Shown: one piece after another, positions 1 through 6,058 of the stretch
How the letters are laid out: every line of letters begins with the position of its first letter
Position numbering within the stretch: position 1 is the stretch's first letter
Assembly: GCA_043750035.1 (NCBI GenBank)
Contig: JAYVCI010000148.1
Span: forward strand, 1-7,805
DNA from: CANJUD01 sp043750035
GTDB lineage: Bacteria; Bacteroidota; Bacteroidia; UKL13-3
Direction of reading: 5' to 3'
DNA length: 7,805 nt
Translations under genes and position numbers: made by a program
Notes under the pieces: model-generated
Database searches by the model: none
The model's input: the letters and a program-made list of their open reading frames with translations, nothing else
Told to the model about the DNA's origin: nothing

Positions 1-185
1 TCCCAAAAATCTTTATGAGAATAGCTATCATAACCACCGCCAAAATAACCATGTCCATTAACGGAGAAAGTAATACCGGAATAACGACTATAGCTTGAGA
101 GTGGACTCTTCTGTACCCAAGTGTTTTGAGAAAAAGAAACTGCAGTTGCAGTTAGCAAACATACTAGTAAAGCTATTTTTTTCAT
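1..185 (-). CDS. Secreted kelch-repeat-like protein, N-terminal part (runs off left edge)
   Basis: Reading the minus strand from the ATG at 185-183 gives 61 complete codons with no stop before the window edge. Residues 1-19 are a clear signal peptide: MKK, then a hydrophobic stretch (IALLVCLLTATAVSF), with likely cleavage in SFS|QN. The mature part has WVQKSPL near residue 23, FSVNGHGYFGGGYD at about 40-53 and KDFW at 58-61. This order (a W..K motif, then FSxNGxGYFGxGYD, then DFW) is typical of the first blade of the kelch-like beta-propeller proteins that Bacteroidota secrete. From family knowledge the protein would be exported and often carries a C-terminal sorting domain, which is outside the window. 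A consensus promoter lies just upstream at 208-239, and the leader is A-rich with no Shine-Dalgarno. The ligand or role is unknown. The coding call is strong; the kelch assignment rests on one blade. Confidence 0.8.
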   Translation of the reverse strand, partial: MKKIALLVCLLTATAVSFSQNTWVQKSPLSSYSRYSGITFSVNGHGYFGGGYDSYSHKDFW

Positions 186-207
186 GTTTTTTTATTTTTT
201 TTGGGGA

Positions 208-239
208 CAAATGTAAAGGTATTTGGTGTGTAGTTCAAA
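208..239 (-). promoter_or_regulatory. Bacteroidota-type sigma promoter for the kelch-like gene
   Basis: On the minus strand a TTTG box (239-236) is followed by a 20-nt spacer and TACATTTG (215-208). This matches the Bacteroidota housekeeping consensus TTTG-N(19-21)-TAnnTTTG at every defined base. Transcription would begin near position 201-203, leaving a leader of about 16-18 nt. That leader is nearly all A on the minus strand, as is usual for the phylum. Confidence 0.75.
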
Positions 240-331
240 GTTTTTTTTGGATGTTGGATAAAAATATCTTCGATGTTGTATAAACAGTAAATATTAATTA
301 AGAAATTTCAAATATATTCAGCAATCATATC

Positions 332-574
332 TTATAAAATTCCGATCCCAAGTTTAATTCTAAAAGTAGGTCTGAATTTCTGTTCCATATATCCACTATA
401 GGGCATGGGGCCAATTATATTATTGAAATCATCTGTTATGATATAAACTTGATTATATAATATACCAATAAAAAATTCAGGAGAAAATATTATACCTAAT
501 GTTGCGAGACTTTTGAAAACGAATAAATATTTTCTATCAATGTTGCGTTCCTCAAAGGTTGTATAATTTTTAAA
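332..574 (-). pseudogene. Remnant 3' end of a minus-strand gene, possibly envelope-associated
   Basis: On the minus strand a frame stays open for 80 codons, from 574 to the TAA at 334-332. An in-frame TAA (577-575) bounds it upstream. It has no ATG, GTG or TTG near its beginning; the first Met is at residue 57. The residues look like real protein rather than translated spacer: charged EERNIDRK near the start, then hydrophobic and aromatic stretches such as LATLGIIF and EFFIGILY, and an end with alternating polar and apolar residues (KFRPTFRIKLGIGIL) like the last strand of an outer-membrane beta-barrel. The upstream end coincides with the hairpin at 577-603, suggesting that the 5' part was deleted or displaced by repeat DNA. 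It is in the same orientation as the kelch-like gene. I do not recognise the family. An alternative is a chance open frame in AT-rich spacer. Confidence 0.45.
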
Positions 575-576
575 TT

Positions 577-603
577 ACAATTAGTTACAAAAAAACTAAT
601 TGT
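577..603. repeat. 10-bp perfect inverted repeat (hairpin)
   Basis: ACAATTAGTT (577-586) and AACTAATTGT (594-603) are exact reverse complements around a 7-nt A-rich loop. The stem is AT-rich and is not followed by a T run on either strand, so it is not a standard intrinsic terminator. It abuts the upstream end of the gene remnant at 332-574. Confidence 0.55.
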
Positions 604-607
604 TCCC

Positions 608-678
608 AAGTCCCAGCGGGACGAAATATTGGTAAAAAAAATAGACATATAATAAAAGTCCTGTATGGACGCAATATA
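608..678. repeat. Two copies of a small hairpin repeat (GTCC..GGACG-AATAT)
   Basis: Unit 1 (608-630) and unit 2 (656-678) start 48 nt apart and agree at 16 of 23 positions. Both read AAGTCC, a variable 5-nt centre, GGACG, one variable base, then AATAT. Each core is a mini-hairpin: GTCCC-AGC-GGGAC in unit 1 (610-622) and GTCC-TGTAT-GGAC in unit 2 (658-670). The differences fall mainly in the loop while the stem and 3' flank are kept. From memory, similar units with a GTCCC..GGGACGAAAT core are frequent spacer repeats in Bacteroidota genomes; a genome-wide count would settle that. No coding potential is evident. Confidence 0.6.
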
Positions 679-780
679 TAATCAGCGATAATTGTGCAGA
701 TAAAAATCAATAATCCAAATCAATATTCTTCAATTCTAACCGCCCCAAATTTTATTATTTCCACACAATTCCAAAACTTT
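679..780. other. AT-rich spacer upstream of topA with nothing recognised
   Basis: About 100 bases between the hairpin repeats and the topA promoter region. Both strands are interrupted by stops in the frames I read, and I see no RNA gene, strong hairpin or consensus promoter here. Confidence 0.5.
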
Positions 781-813
781 TTTCCCAAACATTTGGCTTT
801 GTTATTAAGTTTG
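781..813 (+). promoter_or_regulatory. Candidate topA promoter
   Basis: TAAGTTTG at 806-813 matches the Bacteroidota -7 consensus TAnnTTTG exactly. A TTTC at 781-784 sits 21 nt upstream and matches three of four bases of the -33 TTTG box. Transcription would start near 820, giving a leader of about 26 nt of A/C-rich sequence before the ATG at 847. The weak -33 box makes this less certain than the minus-strand promoter at 208-239. Confidence 0.5.
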
Positions 814-846
814 CGGCCTAAAGCCACCTAAAACTAACAACAACAC

Positions 847-3240
847 ATGGCAAAAAACTTAGTAATAGTCGAATCACCAGCCAAGGCGAAAACCATAGAA
901 GGCTACTTGGGTGCGGATTTCAGCGTCGCATCTTCCTTCGGGCATATACGTGACCTCAGCAAAGAAGACGAAGCAGTAGACATCGCAAACGATTTTAACC
1001 CCCATTATGAAGTGCCCGCCGATAAAAAGGATGTGGTGGCCAGACTTAAAAAAATGGCCAAAGAAGCCGAAGTAGTTTGGTTGGCAACTGACGAAGACAG
1101 AGAAGGAGAAGCCATCTCTTGGCATTTGGCCGAAGTACTTGGGCTTAATATTCAAGCAACCAAACGAATAGTATTCCACGAGATTACCAAACGTGCGATT
1201 CTTGAAGCTATTAAAACTCCCCGAACTATAGATATCAATTTGGTGAATGCCCAGCAAGCCCGACGTATATTGGACAGGCTCGTTGGTTTTGAACTTTCAC
1301 CCGTGCTTTGGAAAAAAGTAAAGCCGAGTCTTTCTGCCGGTCGTGTGCAATCGGTTGCCGTGCGTTTGATTGTGGACAGGGAACGTGAAATTCAAAACTT
1401 CACATCGAACTTCCAATTTAAAATTACCGCGGAGTTTACTTTGGATGGCGGCAAAAAATTGATTGCTGACCTGCCCAAAAGATATGATACCCGTGAGCAA
1501 GCGATGCAGTTTTTAGAAGGCTGCAAAAATGCAGCGTACTCTATCGAGAACTTAGAAACAAAACCAGCGAAACGCTCGCCAGCTGCACCGTTTACTACCA
1601 GTACCTTGCAACAGGAAGCAGCGAGAAAATTAGGCTTCCCAGTGGGCATGACCATGCAGGTAGCACAACGCTTATATGAAGCTGGTCATATCACCTATAT
1701 GAGAACGGACTCTGTAAATTTGGGAGAGATGGCGATGGAAGCATCGAAAGCGGAGATTGAAAAAAGCTATGGTAAAGATTATTCACATAGCAGAAAGTAT
1801 ACTACCAAATCAGCCGGTGCACAGGAAGCTCACGAAGCTATTCGTCCAACATATTTTGAGAACAGCGAAGTAGAAGGCAGCAGCCAAGAAACAAAATTAT
1901 ATAGCTTGATTTGGAAACGTGCCATTGCATCGCAAATGAGTGATGCACAATTTGAACGCACAGTAGCCACCATAAATATATCAACACAAAAAGAAAAATT
2001 TACCGCAACGGGTGAAGTATTAAAGTTCGATGGTTTCCTAAAAGTATATATGGAAAGCAAGGACGATGAAGAGGATGATGAAGCTACAGGAATGTTGCCA
2101 CCATTGAAAGTAGGCGAGATTTTAAATCTAAATGAAATCAATGCAACCCAACGCTATGGCCGACCAGCACCTCGATATACAGAAGCAAGTTTGGTAAAAA
2201 AATTAGAAGAGAATGGCATCGGTCGTCCTTCTACTTATGCTCCTACTATATCAACAGTTCAGAAACGTGGCTATGTGTTAAAAGAAGATAGACCAGGGAA
2301 AGAACGTGAGTTTGAAACCTTAACACTTGCAAAAAATAATATTACCTCTTTAGTGAAAATGGAAAACTATGGAGCAGAAAAAAGCAAACTTTTCCCCAGC
2401 GATATTGGAACGGTTGTAACAGATTTCCTAATCAAACATTTCGACAAAATAATGGACTACCAGTTCACTGCAAAAGTGGAACAGGAGTTTGATGAGATAG
2501 CAGAAGGCAAAGTGAAATGGCAACAAATGCTCAAAACATTTTATACCCCATTCCACGAAACTGTTATATTAACTACAGAAACTGCCGAGAGACAAAAAGG
2601 CGAAAGAGTTTTGGGGGTTCTTCCCACCACCGGTGAAAAAATTATTGCACGTATTGGTCGCTATGGGCCACTGGTGCAGATTGGCGGAGAGGACGAAGAA
2701 CAGAAACCCAAGTTTGCAAACTTGCGACAAGGGATGATGATAGAAACAATGACCTTGGAAGAAGCATTGGAATTATTCAAACTTCCAAGAATAGTTGGTG
2801 AATATGAAGGGAAAGAAATAAAAGCAAACACAGGAAGATTCGGTCCGTATTTGCAACATGATGGCAAATTTATTTCTATCCCAAAAACAGATGATCCGAT
2901 GACGATTACGGATGAAAGAGCATTTGAACTAATAGAAGAAAAACGTAAAAAAGAAGCAGAAAGATTAATTAAAGCATTCCCTGAAAATCCGGATGTGCAA
3001 TTGCTCAACGGGCGTTGGGGGCCATACTTAGCCATTGGTAAAGAAAACTATAAATTACCCAAAGGCTCCGATCCCAAAACATTGACCTTTGAAGATTGTA
3101 TGACAATCGCTGAAAATGCCCCAGAGAAAACAGGCAAGAAAGCAGCATTCAAAAAAGCAGAAACACCTGTAAAAGCGAAGGCTGCCCCGAAGAAAAAAGC
3201 AGCCGCTAAAAAGAAGACCACAACCACAAAAAAGAAATAA
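847..3240 (+). CDS. topA: DNA topoisomerase I (type IA)
   Basis: This enzyme relaxes negatively supercoiled DNA by cutting one strand through a 5'-phosphotyrosine link, passing the other strand and resealing. The 797-residue protein opens with a TOPRIM domain: VIVESPAKAKTI with Glu9, and DEDREGE with Asp82, Asp84 and Glu86 as the Mg2+-binding acidic set. The catalytic Tyr284 lies in TYMRTDS with Arg286 beside it (compare E. coli Tyr319/Arg321). GRPSTYAPTI at 459-468 is a further family signature. In place of the Cys4 zinc fingers of E. coli TopA, the C-terminus has topoisomerase C-terminal repeats with GRYGP (604-608), GRFGPY (663-668) and GRWGPY (722-727). It then ends in a lysine/alanine-rich tail (about 760-797), likely a non-specific DNA-binding extension. 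Length and architecture are normal for Bacteroidota. The ATG at 847 places MAKNLVIVESP exactly where the family starts. All catalytic residues are present. Confidence 0.98.
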   Translation: MAKNLVIVESPAKAKTIEGYLGADFSVASSFGHIRDLSKEDEAVDIANDFNPHYEVPADKKDVVARLKKMAKEAEVVWLATDEDREGEAISWHLAEVLGLNIQATKRIVFHEITKRAILEAIKTPRTIDINLVNAQQARRILDRLVGFELSPVLWKKVKPSLSAGRVQSVAVRLIVDREREIQNFTSNFQFKITAEFTLDGGKKLIADLPKRYDTREQAMQFLEGCKNAAYSIENLETKPAKRSPAAPFTTSTLQQEAARKLGFPVGMTMQVAQRLYEAGHITYMRTDSVNLGEMAMEASKAEIEKSYGKDYSHSRKYTTKSAGAQEAHEAIRPTYFENSEVEGSSQETKLYSLIWKRAIASQMSDAQFERTVATINISTQKEKFTATGEVLKFDGFLKVYMESKDDEEDDEATGMLPPLKVGEILNLNEINATQRYGRPAPRYTEASLVKKLEENGIGRPSTYAPTISTVQKRGYVLKEDRPGKEREFETLTLAKNNITSLVKMENYGAEKSKLFPSDIGTVVTDFLIKHFDKIMDYQFTAKVEQEFDEIAEGKVKWQQMLKTFYTPFHETVILTTETAERQKGERVLGVLPTTGEKIIARIGRYGPLVQIGGEDEEQKPKFANLRQGMMIETMTLEEALELFKLPRIVGEYEGKEIKANTGRFGPYLQHDGKFISIPKTDDPMTITDERAFELIEEKRKKEAERLIKAFPENPDVQLLNGRWGPYLAIGKENYKLPKGSDPKTLTFEDCMTIAENAPEKTGKKAAFKKAETPVKAKAAPKKKAAAKKKTTTTKKK

Positions 3241-3243
3241 TGG

Positions 3244-3277
3244 TAGGGTCACCCGAATCTAATTTGGGATGACCCTA
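3244..3277. terminator. Strong hairpin after topA (terminator or attenuator candidate)
   Basis: Starting three bases after the topA stop, TAGGGTCA (3244-3251) pairs with TGACCCTA (3270-3277). The stem continues inward through CCC/GGG, a G-T pair and AAT/ATT to a 3-nt loop, with a single bulged A at 3269. That is about 15 bp. The plus-strand sequence after it is ACAAAATATA with no T run, so it is not a classical intrinsic terminator in the plus direction. On the minus strand the hairpin is followed within about 15 nt by a T-rich stretch (complement of the lysine codons at the topA end), but no convergent gene is visible. It may protect the topA mRNA 3' end or partly uncouple topA from the gene starting at 3294. 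Confidence 0.55.
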
Positions 3278-3293
3278 TACAAAATATATATAT

Positions 3294-4265
3294 ATGATAG
3301 ACGAACGTGAAATACATTCGTTGGTAAAATTGCTCGACGACCCCGATGCGGAAATATCATCCCTCATCGAACAGAAGCTTATGTCGTATGGCGGGCAAGT
3401 GGTGCCATTCTTGGAGAATGAATGGGAAACTTGTTTCGATGCTTTATTACAACAGAAATTAGAAAATCTTATTAGTCGTATACAGTTTGATGTAGTAAAA
3501 ACAGAATTGACTGCATGGTATGCAAATGATGGAGAAGATTTATTGCATGGTGTTTTTTTAATTGCCAAATTCAAATACCCTGATCTGGAAAAGAAAACAC
3601 TTTCTAACCAGATTGATAAAATAAAACTAGATGCTTGGCTCGAATTAAACTATGATTTATCCAGCTTAGAAAAAACAAAAATATTAAACCATGTTATATA
3701 TGATTTATATGGTTTTCAATCGAACACACAGAACTATCATTCACCCAACAATTCCTTTATCAATCAAGTATTGGAGAGCCGCAGAGGAAACCCTGTTTCG
3801 TTGAGTGTAGTGTATCAATTGGTGGCACAGCGGTTAAATATTCCTATATATGGTGTCAATCTTCCACAGCATTTTGTATTGGCATATCGTGATGATTCCG
3901 GGCTTGAAACAGTACATTCAATACATGATACTGTTGATTTGGACAACTTGAATAAAGGACGAATTTTGTTTTATATAAATGCTTTTAACCATGGTGCTGT
4001 TTTATCATTGAGCAATTTGGAGCAGTTTGTAAAACAATTGAATTTGGAATTAGATCCCAATTATTTTGTACCTTGCAGCAATATAGACATCGTAAAAAGG
4101 ATGTTGCGAAATTTATTGTTTTCGTATGCTCAAAACAAAGATAAAGATAACGAACAAGATGTAAAACAAATGCTCAATATATTGGGAGAGCCTGATATAT
4201 CTGCATTTAGAGGTGGTTCAGAAGATAGTGAGAATGATAGCAATGAAGATGAGGAAGAAGAATAA
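3294..4265 (+). CDS. SirB1-family transglutaminase-like domain protein
   Basis: The 323-residue protein matches the SirB1/Transglut_core2 type. An N-terminal helical part contains KLLDDPDAEI (about 12-21), SYGGQVVPFLE (31-41) and an aromatic ENEWE. The core has SRRGNPVSLSVVYQLVAQRL (162-181) followed by NIPIYGVNLPQHFVLAY (182-198), with His193 in the conserved LPxHF position, and a later ILFYINAFNHGAVLS segment where relatives usually have a DPFNGG-like motif. The usual transglutaminase cysteine is not seen in the SRRGNPVSLS segment, as is common in this family, so enzymatic activity is doubtful. The C-terminus is a very acidic tail (about 310-323, ending in NEDEEEE). There is no signal peptide, so it is cytoplasmic. 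The ATG follows an AT-rich leader with no Shine-Dalgarno, 53 nt after topA, and it likely shares a transcript with the next two genes. The biochemical role of the family is not established. Confidence 0.85.
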   Translation: MIDEREIHSLVKLLDDPDAEISSLIEQKLMSYGGQVVPFLENEWETCFDALLQQKLENLISRIQFDVVKTELTAWYANDGEDLLHGVFLIAKFKYPDLEKKTLSNQIDKIKLDAWLELNYDLSSLEKTKILNHVIYDLYGFQSNTQNYHSPNNSFINQVLESRRGNPVSLSVVYQLVAQRLNIPIYGVNLPQHFVLAYRDDSGLETVHSIHDTVDLDNLNKGRILFYINAFNHGAVLSLSNLEQFVKQLNLELDPNYFVPCSNIDIVKRMLRNLLFSYAQNKDKDNEQDVKQMLNILGEPDISAFRGGSEDSENDSNEDEEEE

Positions 4266-4268
4266 TAT

Positions 4269-4282
4269 TTCGCCGCGGCGAA
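4269..4282. repeat. GC-rich 14-bp perfect palindrome
   Basis: TTCGCCGCGGCGAA lies 3 bases after the stop of the SirB1-like gene and 24 bases before the TTG start of the next gene. It is perfectly self-complementary with no loop and stands out in an AT-rich spacer. It could be a protein-binding site or an mRNA hairpin. No second copy is seen in the window. Confidence 0.5.
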
Positions 4283-4306
4283 TCATCAAAATAAAAGATA
4301 TATAAA

Positions 4307-4840
4307 TTGTCAGTAATTGAAAATATAAAACAAACTATTGGCAGGTTCTACTTAATGCGGGACAGGGCAGAAAATGTGCAGCGATTTACGCAGCATTTCG
4401 ATGACGTAAAAACTATTGGTATATTATATGAAGCCACCCGCGAAAATATGGAAATTATTGGTAAGTATGCCAACAGATTACGCAACGAAGGTAAGACCGT
4501 TTTTATGTTGGGATATTTCCCCTACAAAGAACTTACTTTCGATGTAAATTTTACCATGCACTCTGAATATATACACCGTCAAAACCTTACTTGGACGGGA
4601 CTTCCAAAGAGCAATGCGGGCATAAAATTTAAGAATGACAGTTTCGATTTATTGCTCAATTTATATAATAACGATGTGCTACCCTTATTTTATATATCAT
4701 TACATTCAAAAGCAAAATTTAGGATAGGGAAATTCGAAAAAATTAATGTACAGTTTTTCGATATGATGGTTGACATGAAAGTACAACCCGAACTTCCAGA
4801 TCTTATCAAACAAATAGATTTTTATATACACAAATTATGA
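4307..4840 (+). CDS. DUF6913-type conserved hypothetical protein
   Basis: This 177-residue protein resembles the Bacteroidota-restricted DUF6913 group. Shared features are a basic helical N-terminus; DVKTIGILYEATRENMEII (about 33-51), the start of an alpha/beta fold; TVFMLGYFPYKEL (64-76); SFDLLLNLYNNDVLPLFYIS (112-131), also typical of the family; and KAKFRIGKFE then FFDMMVDMK (about 135-158). There is no signal peptide or membrane segment. The first possible start after the in-frame stop at 4292-4294 is TTG at 4307; the next ATG is codon 18 (4358). The TTG is preferred because it keeps the basic helix that relatives have. The stop overlaps the dapA start by 4 bp (ATGA), implying translational coupling. 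Function is unknown. The family name is given from memory of its sequence pattern; that it is a real gene is much surer. Confidence 0.8.
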   Translation: MSVIENIKQTIGRFYLMRDRAENVQRFTQHFDDVKTIGILYEATRENMEIIGKYANRLRNEGKTVFMLGYFPYKELTFDVNFTMHSEYIHRQNLTWTGLPKSNAGIKFKNDSFDLLLNLYNNDVLPLFYISLHSKAKFRIGKFEKINVQFFDMMVDMKVQPELPDLIKQIDFYIHKL

Positions 4841-5715
4841 GTTTCAATTATACAGGAACAGGTATAGCTTTAGTTACACCTTTCACCGCAAACAATGAAG
4901 TAGATTATGATGCACTAGGCAAACTGATTGACCATGTAATCAACGGAGGCGTAGAGTATTTGGTAGTATTGGGTACTACTGGAGAATCGGCAACACTTAG
5001 CAAAGACGAAAAGAAAAGTATATATAAGTTTGCCGTAGAAGCGAACAACAAACGTGTAAATATGGTTGCCGGAATTGGCGGAAACAATACTGCCGAATTG
5101 TTGGAAACTGCAAACATTTTCGATTATAATGGTTATGATGCGGTGCTTTCTGTAAGTCCTTATTATAATAAACCCAACCAAAACGGAATCTACGAACATT
5201 ATAAAGCATTTGCCAATAATAGTCCGCTGCCTGTTATTATATACAATGTGCCGGGCCGCACGGGTTCTAATATCACCGCCGAAACACAATTGCGTTTGGC
5301 CAATGATATAAGCAATATAGTTTGCACCAAAGAAGCCTCTGGAATGTTTGAACAATGTATGGATGTGATAAAAAACAAGCCAGCAAATTTTAAAGTTGTA
5401 TCAGGAGATGATGCGATCACCTTACCACTGATAGGGGCAGGAATGGATGGTGTAATTTCTGTAATAGGAAATGCATACCCCCGCCAATTCTCTGATATGG
5501 TGCGAGCAGCCCTCGCCAATGATTATGAAACAGCTAGAAATCTGCACTACAAAATATATGAACTCAGCAAACAAATTTTTGCAGAAGGTAGCCCAGGCGG
5601 TGTGAAATATATATTAAAGAAATTGGGAATTTGTGGCGATGCAGTTCGCTTACCACTATATAAAATAAGTCCCGCACTCGAGCAAAAATTAGACGCTTTG
5701 ATGGCAGAAGTATGA
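4837..5715 (+). CDS. dapA: 4-hydroxy-tetrahydrodipicolinate synthase
   Basis: DapA condenses pyruvate with aspartate-4-semialdehyde, the first committed step of the diaminopimelate/lysine branch that feeds peptidoglycan and protein synthesis. It is a cytoplasmic TIM-barrel enzyme. The 292-residue protein has all the catalytic landmarks: GTTGES at 46-51 with Thr48 of the proton relay; SPYYNKPNQNG at 107-117 with Tyr110; YNVPGRTG at 136-143 with Tyr136 and Arg141; and the Schiff-base Lys165 in CTKEASG. Later come VSGDD (188-192) and SPGGVKYILKKLG (252-264). Length matches the family. The ATG overlaps the upstream TGA, so translation is probably coupled to the DUF6913-type gene. No separate promoter is evident. 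The stop is followed within 20 bases by the repeat cluster, whose hairpins may close the transcript. None of the key residues is missing. Confidence 0.97.
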   Translation: MSFNYTGTGIALVTPFTANNEVDYDALGKLIDHVINGGVEYLVVLGTTGESATLSKDEKKSIYKFAVEANNKRVNMVAGIGGNNTAELLETANIFDYNGYDAVLSVSPYYNKPNQNGIYEHYKAFANNSPLPVIIYNVPGRTGSNITAETQLRLANDISNIVCTKEASGMFEQCMDVIKNKPANFKVVSGDDAITLPLIGAGMDGVISVIGNAYPRQFSDMVRAALANDYETARNLHYKIYELSKQIFAEGSPGGVKYILKKLGICGDAVRLPLYKISPALEQKLDALMAEV

Positions 5716-5731
5716 TAAGGAAAACACATAG

Positions 5732-5837
5732 CTGTCAGTCTGTCCCGATAGCTATCGGGATCATCGAAGACGACGTTCGGAGGAGCACGCTTCAAATTTG
5801 TCAATGCTTCGATAAGACTCAGCATGACAAATTTGTT
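5732..5837. repeat. REPIN-like inverted repeat pair, copy 1 (carries an 18-bp palindrome)
   Basis: A left arm GTCAGTCTG...ATCGAAG on the plus strand (5734-5769) faces a right arm on the opposite strand (5807-5828) that reads GTCATGCTGAG...ATCGAAG. The left arm is interrupted by the palindrome at 5743-5760. Around the right arm, CAAATTTGTCA (5793-5803) and TGACAAATTTG (5825-5835) are a perfect 11-bp inverted repeat, continuing inward through TGCT/AGCA. Copy 2 at 5855-5943 has the same order of parts. It follows the dapA stop by 16 bases and could act as a transcript 3' end. Confidence 0.7.
5743..5760. repeat. 18-bp palindrome TCCCGATA-GC-TATCGGGA, copy 1
   Basis: Perfect self-complementary 18-mer embedded in the left arm of the REPIN-like copy 1. 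The corresponding place in copy 2 has only AGTTT (5866-5870). Related copies are at 5964-5981, 6002-6019 and 6784-6801. Confidence 0.75.
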
Positions 5838-5854
5838 GCGAGGAGGCTCTGCAA

Positions 5855-5943
5855 CTGTCAGTCTGAGTTTATCGAAGACGACCGGGAGAGCACTCTTCAA
5901 ATTTGTCAATGCTTCGATAAAACTCAGCATGACAAATTTATTA
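5855..5943. repeat. REPIN-like inverted repeat pair, copy 2
   Basis: The left arm (5857-5877, GTCAGTCTGAG then TTTATCGAAG) and the right arm (5912-5933, reverse complement GTCATGCTGAG then TTTTATCGAAG) are inverted copies with a 34-nt spacer. CAAATTTGTC and GACAAATTT brackets flank the right arm, as in copy 1. The two copies differ by the 18-bp palindrome and small changes in the spacer. Two facing REP units are the definition of a REPIN. No RAYT transposase gene is in the window. Confidence 0.7.
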
Positions 5944-5963
5944 ATGAGCATACACCCCATGAG

Positions 5964-5981
5964 TCCCGATATTTATCGGGA
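5964..5981. repeat. 18-bp palindrome, copy 2 (central TT)
   Basis: TCCCGATA-TT-TATCGGGA: the two 8-bp arms are identical to copy 1, and only the two central bases differ. Change confined to the loop with intact arms suggests that the hairpin, or the arm sequence, is what is maintained. Confidence 0.7.
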
Positions 5982-6001
5982 GCTTCGTCACGCCACCGCA
6001 C

Positions 6002-6019
6002 TCCCGATAGCTATCGGGA
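6002..6019. repeat. 18-bp palindrome, copy 3
   Basis: TCCCGATAGCTATCGGGA, identical to copy 1, 20 bases after copy 2 and directly before the half-unit at 6021-6045. Confidence 0.75.
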
Positions 6020-6020
6020 C

Positions 6021-6045
6021 CCTGCTTCGTTCCTCGCAATGACGG
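6021..6045 (-). repeat. Single REP-like half-unit of the GTCATTGCGAG type
   Basis: On the minus strand this reads CCGTCATTGCGAG, then GAACGAAGCAGG. It shares the GTCAT...GAG...GAAGC layout with the arms at 5807-5828, 5912-5933 and 6059-6070 but is a distinct variant. No inverted partner of the same variant is visible, so it is a solitary half. Confidence 0.55.
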
Positions 6046-6058
6046 TCGCCCCCCTCCG

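Noticed and set aside
95..283. 62-codon open frame on the plus strand
   Set aside because: It is antisense to the signal-peptide-bearing kelch-like gene (1-185) and its promoter; its translation is dominated by F and K runs from the poly-T leader region.
794..825. GGCTTT / AAAGCC inverted repeat around the topA promoter as an operator
   Set aside because: Only 6 bp with a 20-nt separation; too weak to claim.
847..1400. First part of topA appears richer in GC than the rest, as if recombined
   Set aside because: The frame, motifs and domain order are continuous, and the TOPRIM region is the most conserved part. I could not measure a significant break by eye.
5547..5960. 137-codon open frame on the minus strand
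   Set aside because: It overlaps the end of dapA and otherwise translates the two REPIN-like copies, giving near-identical internal peptides from repeat DNA. No independent evidence of coding.
5824..6042. 72-codon open frame on the plus strand
   Set aside because: It lies entirely in the repeat cluster and reads through the palindromes; its composition reflects the repeats.
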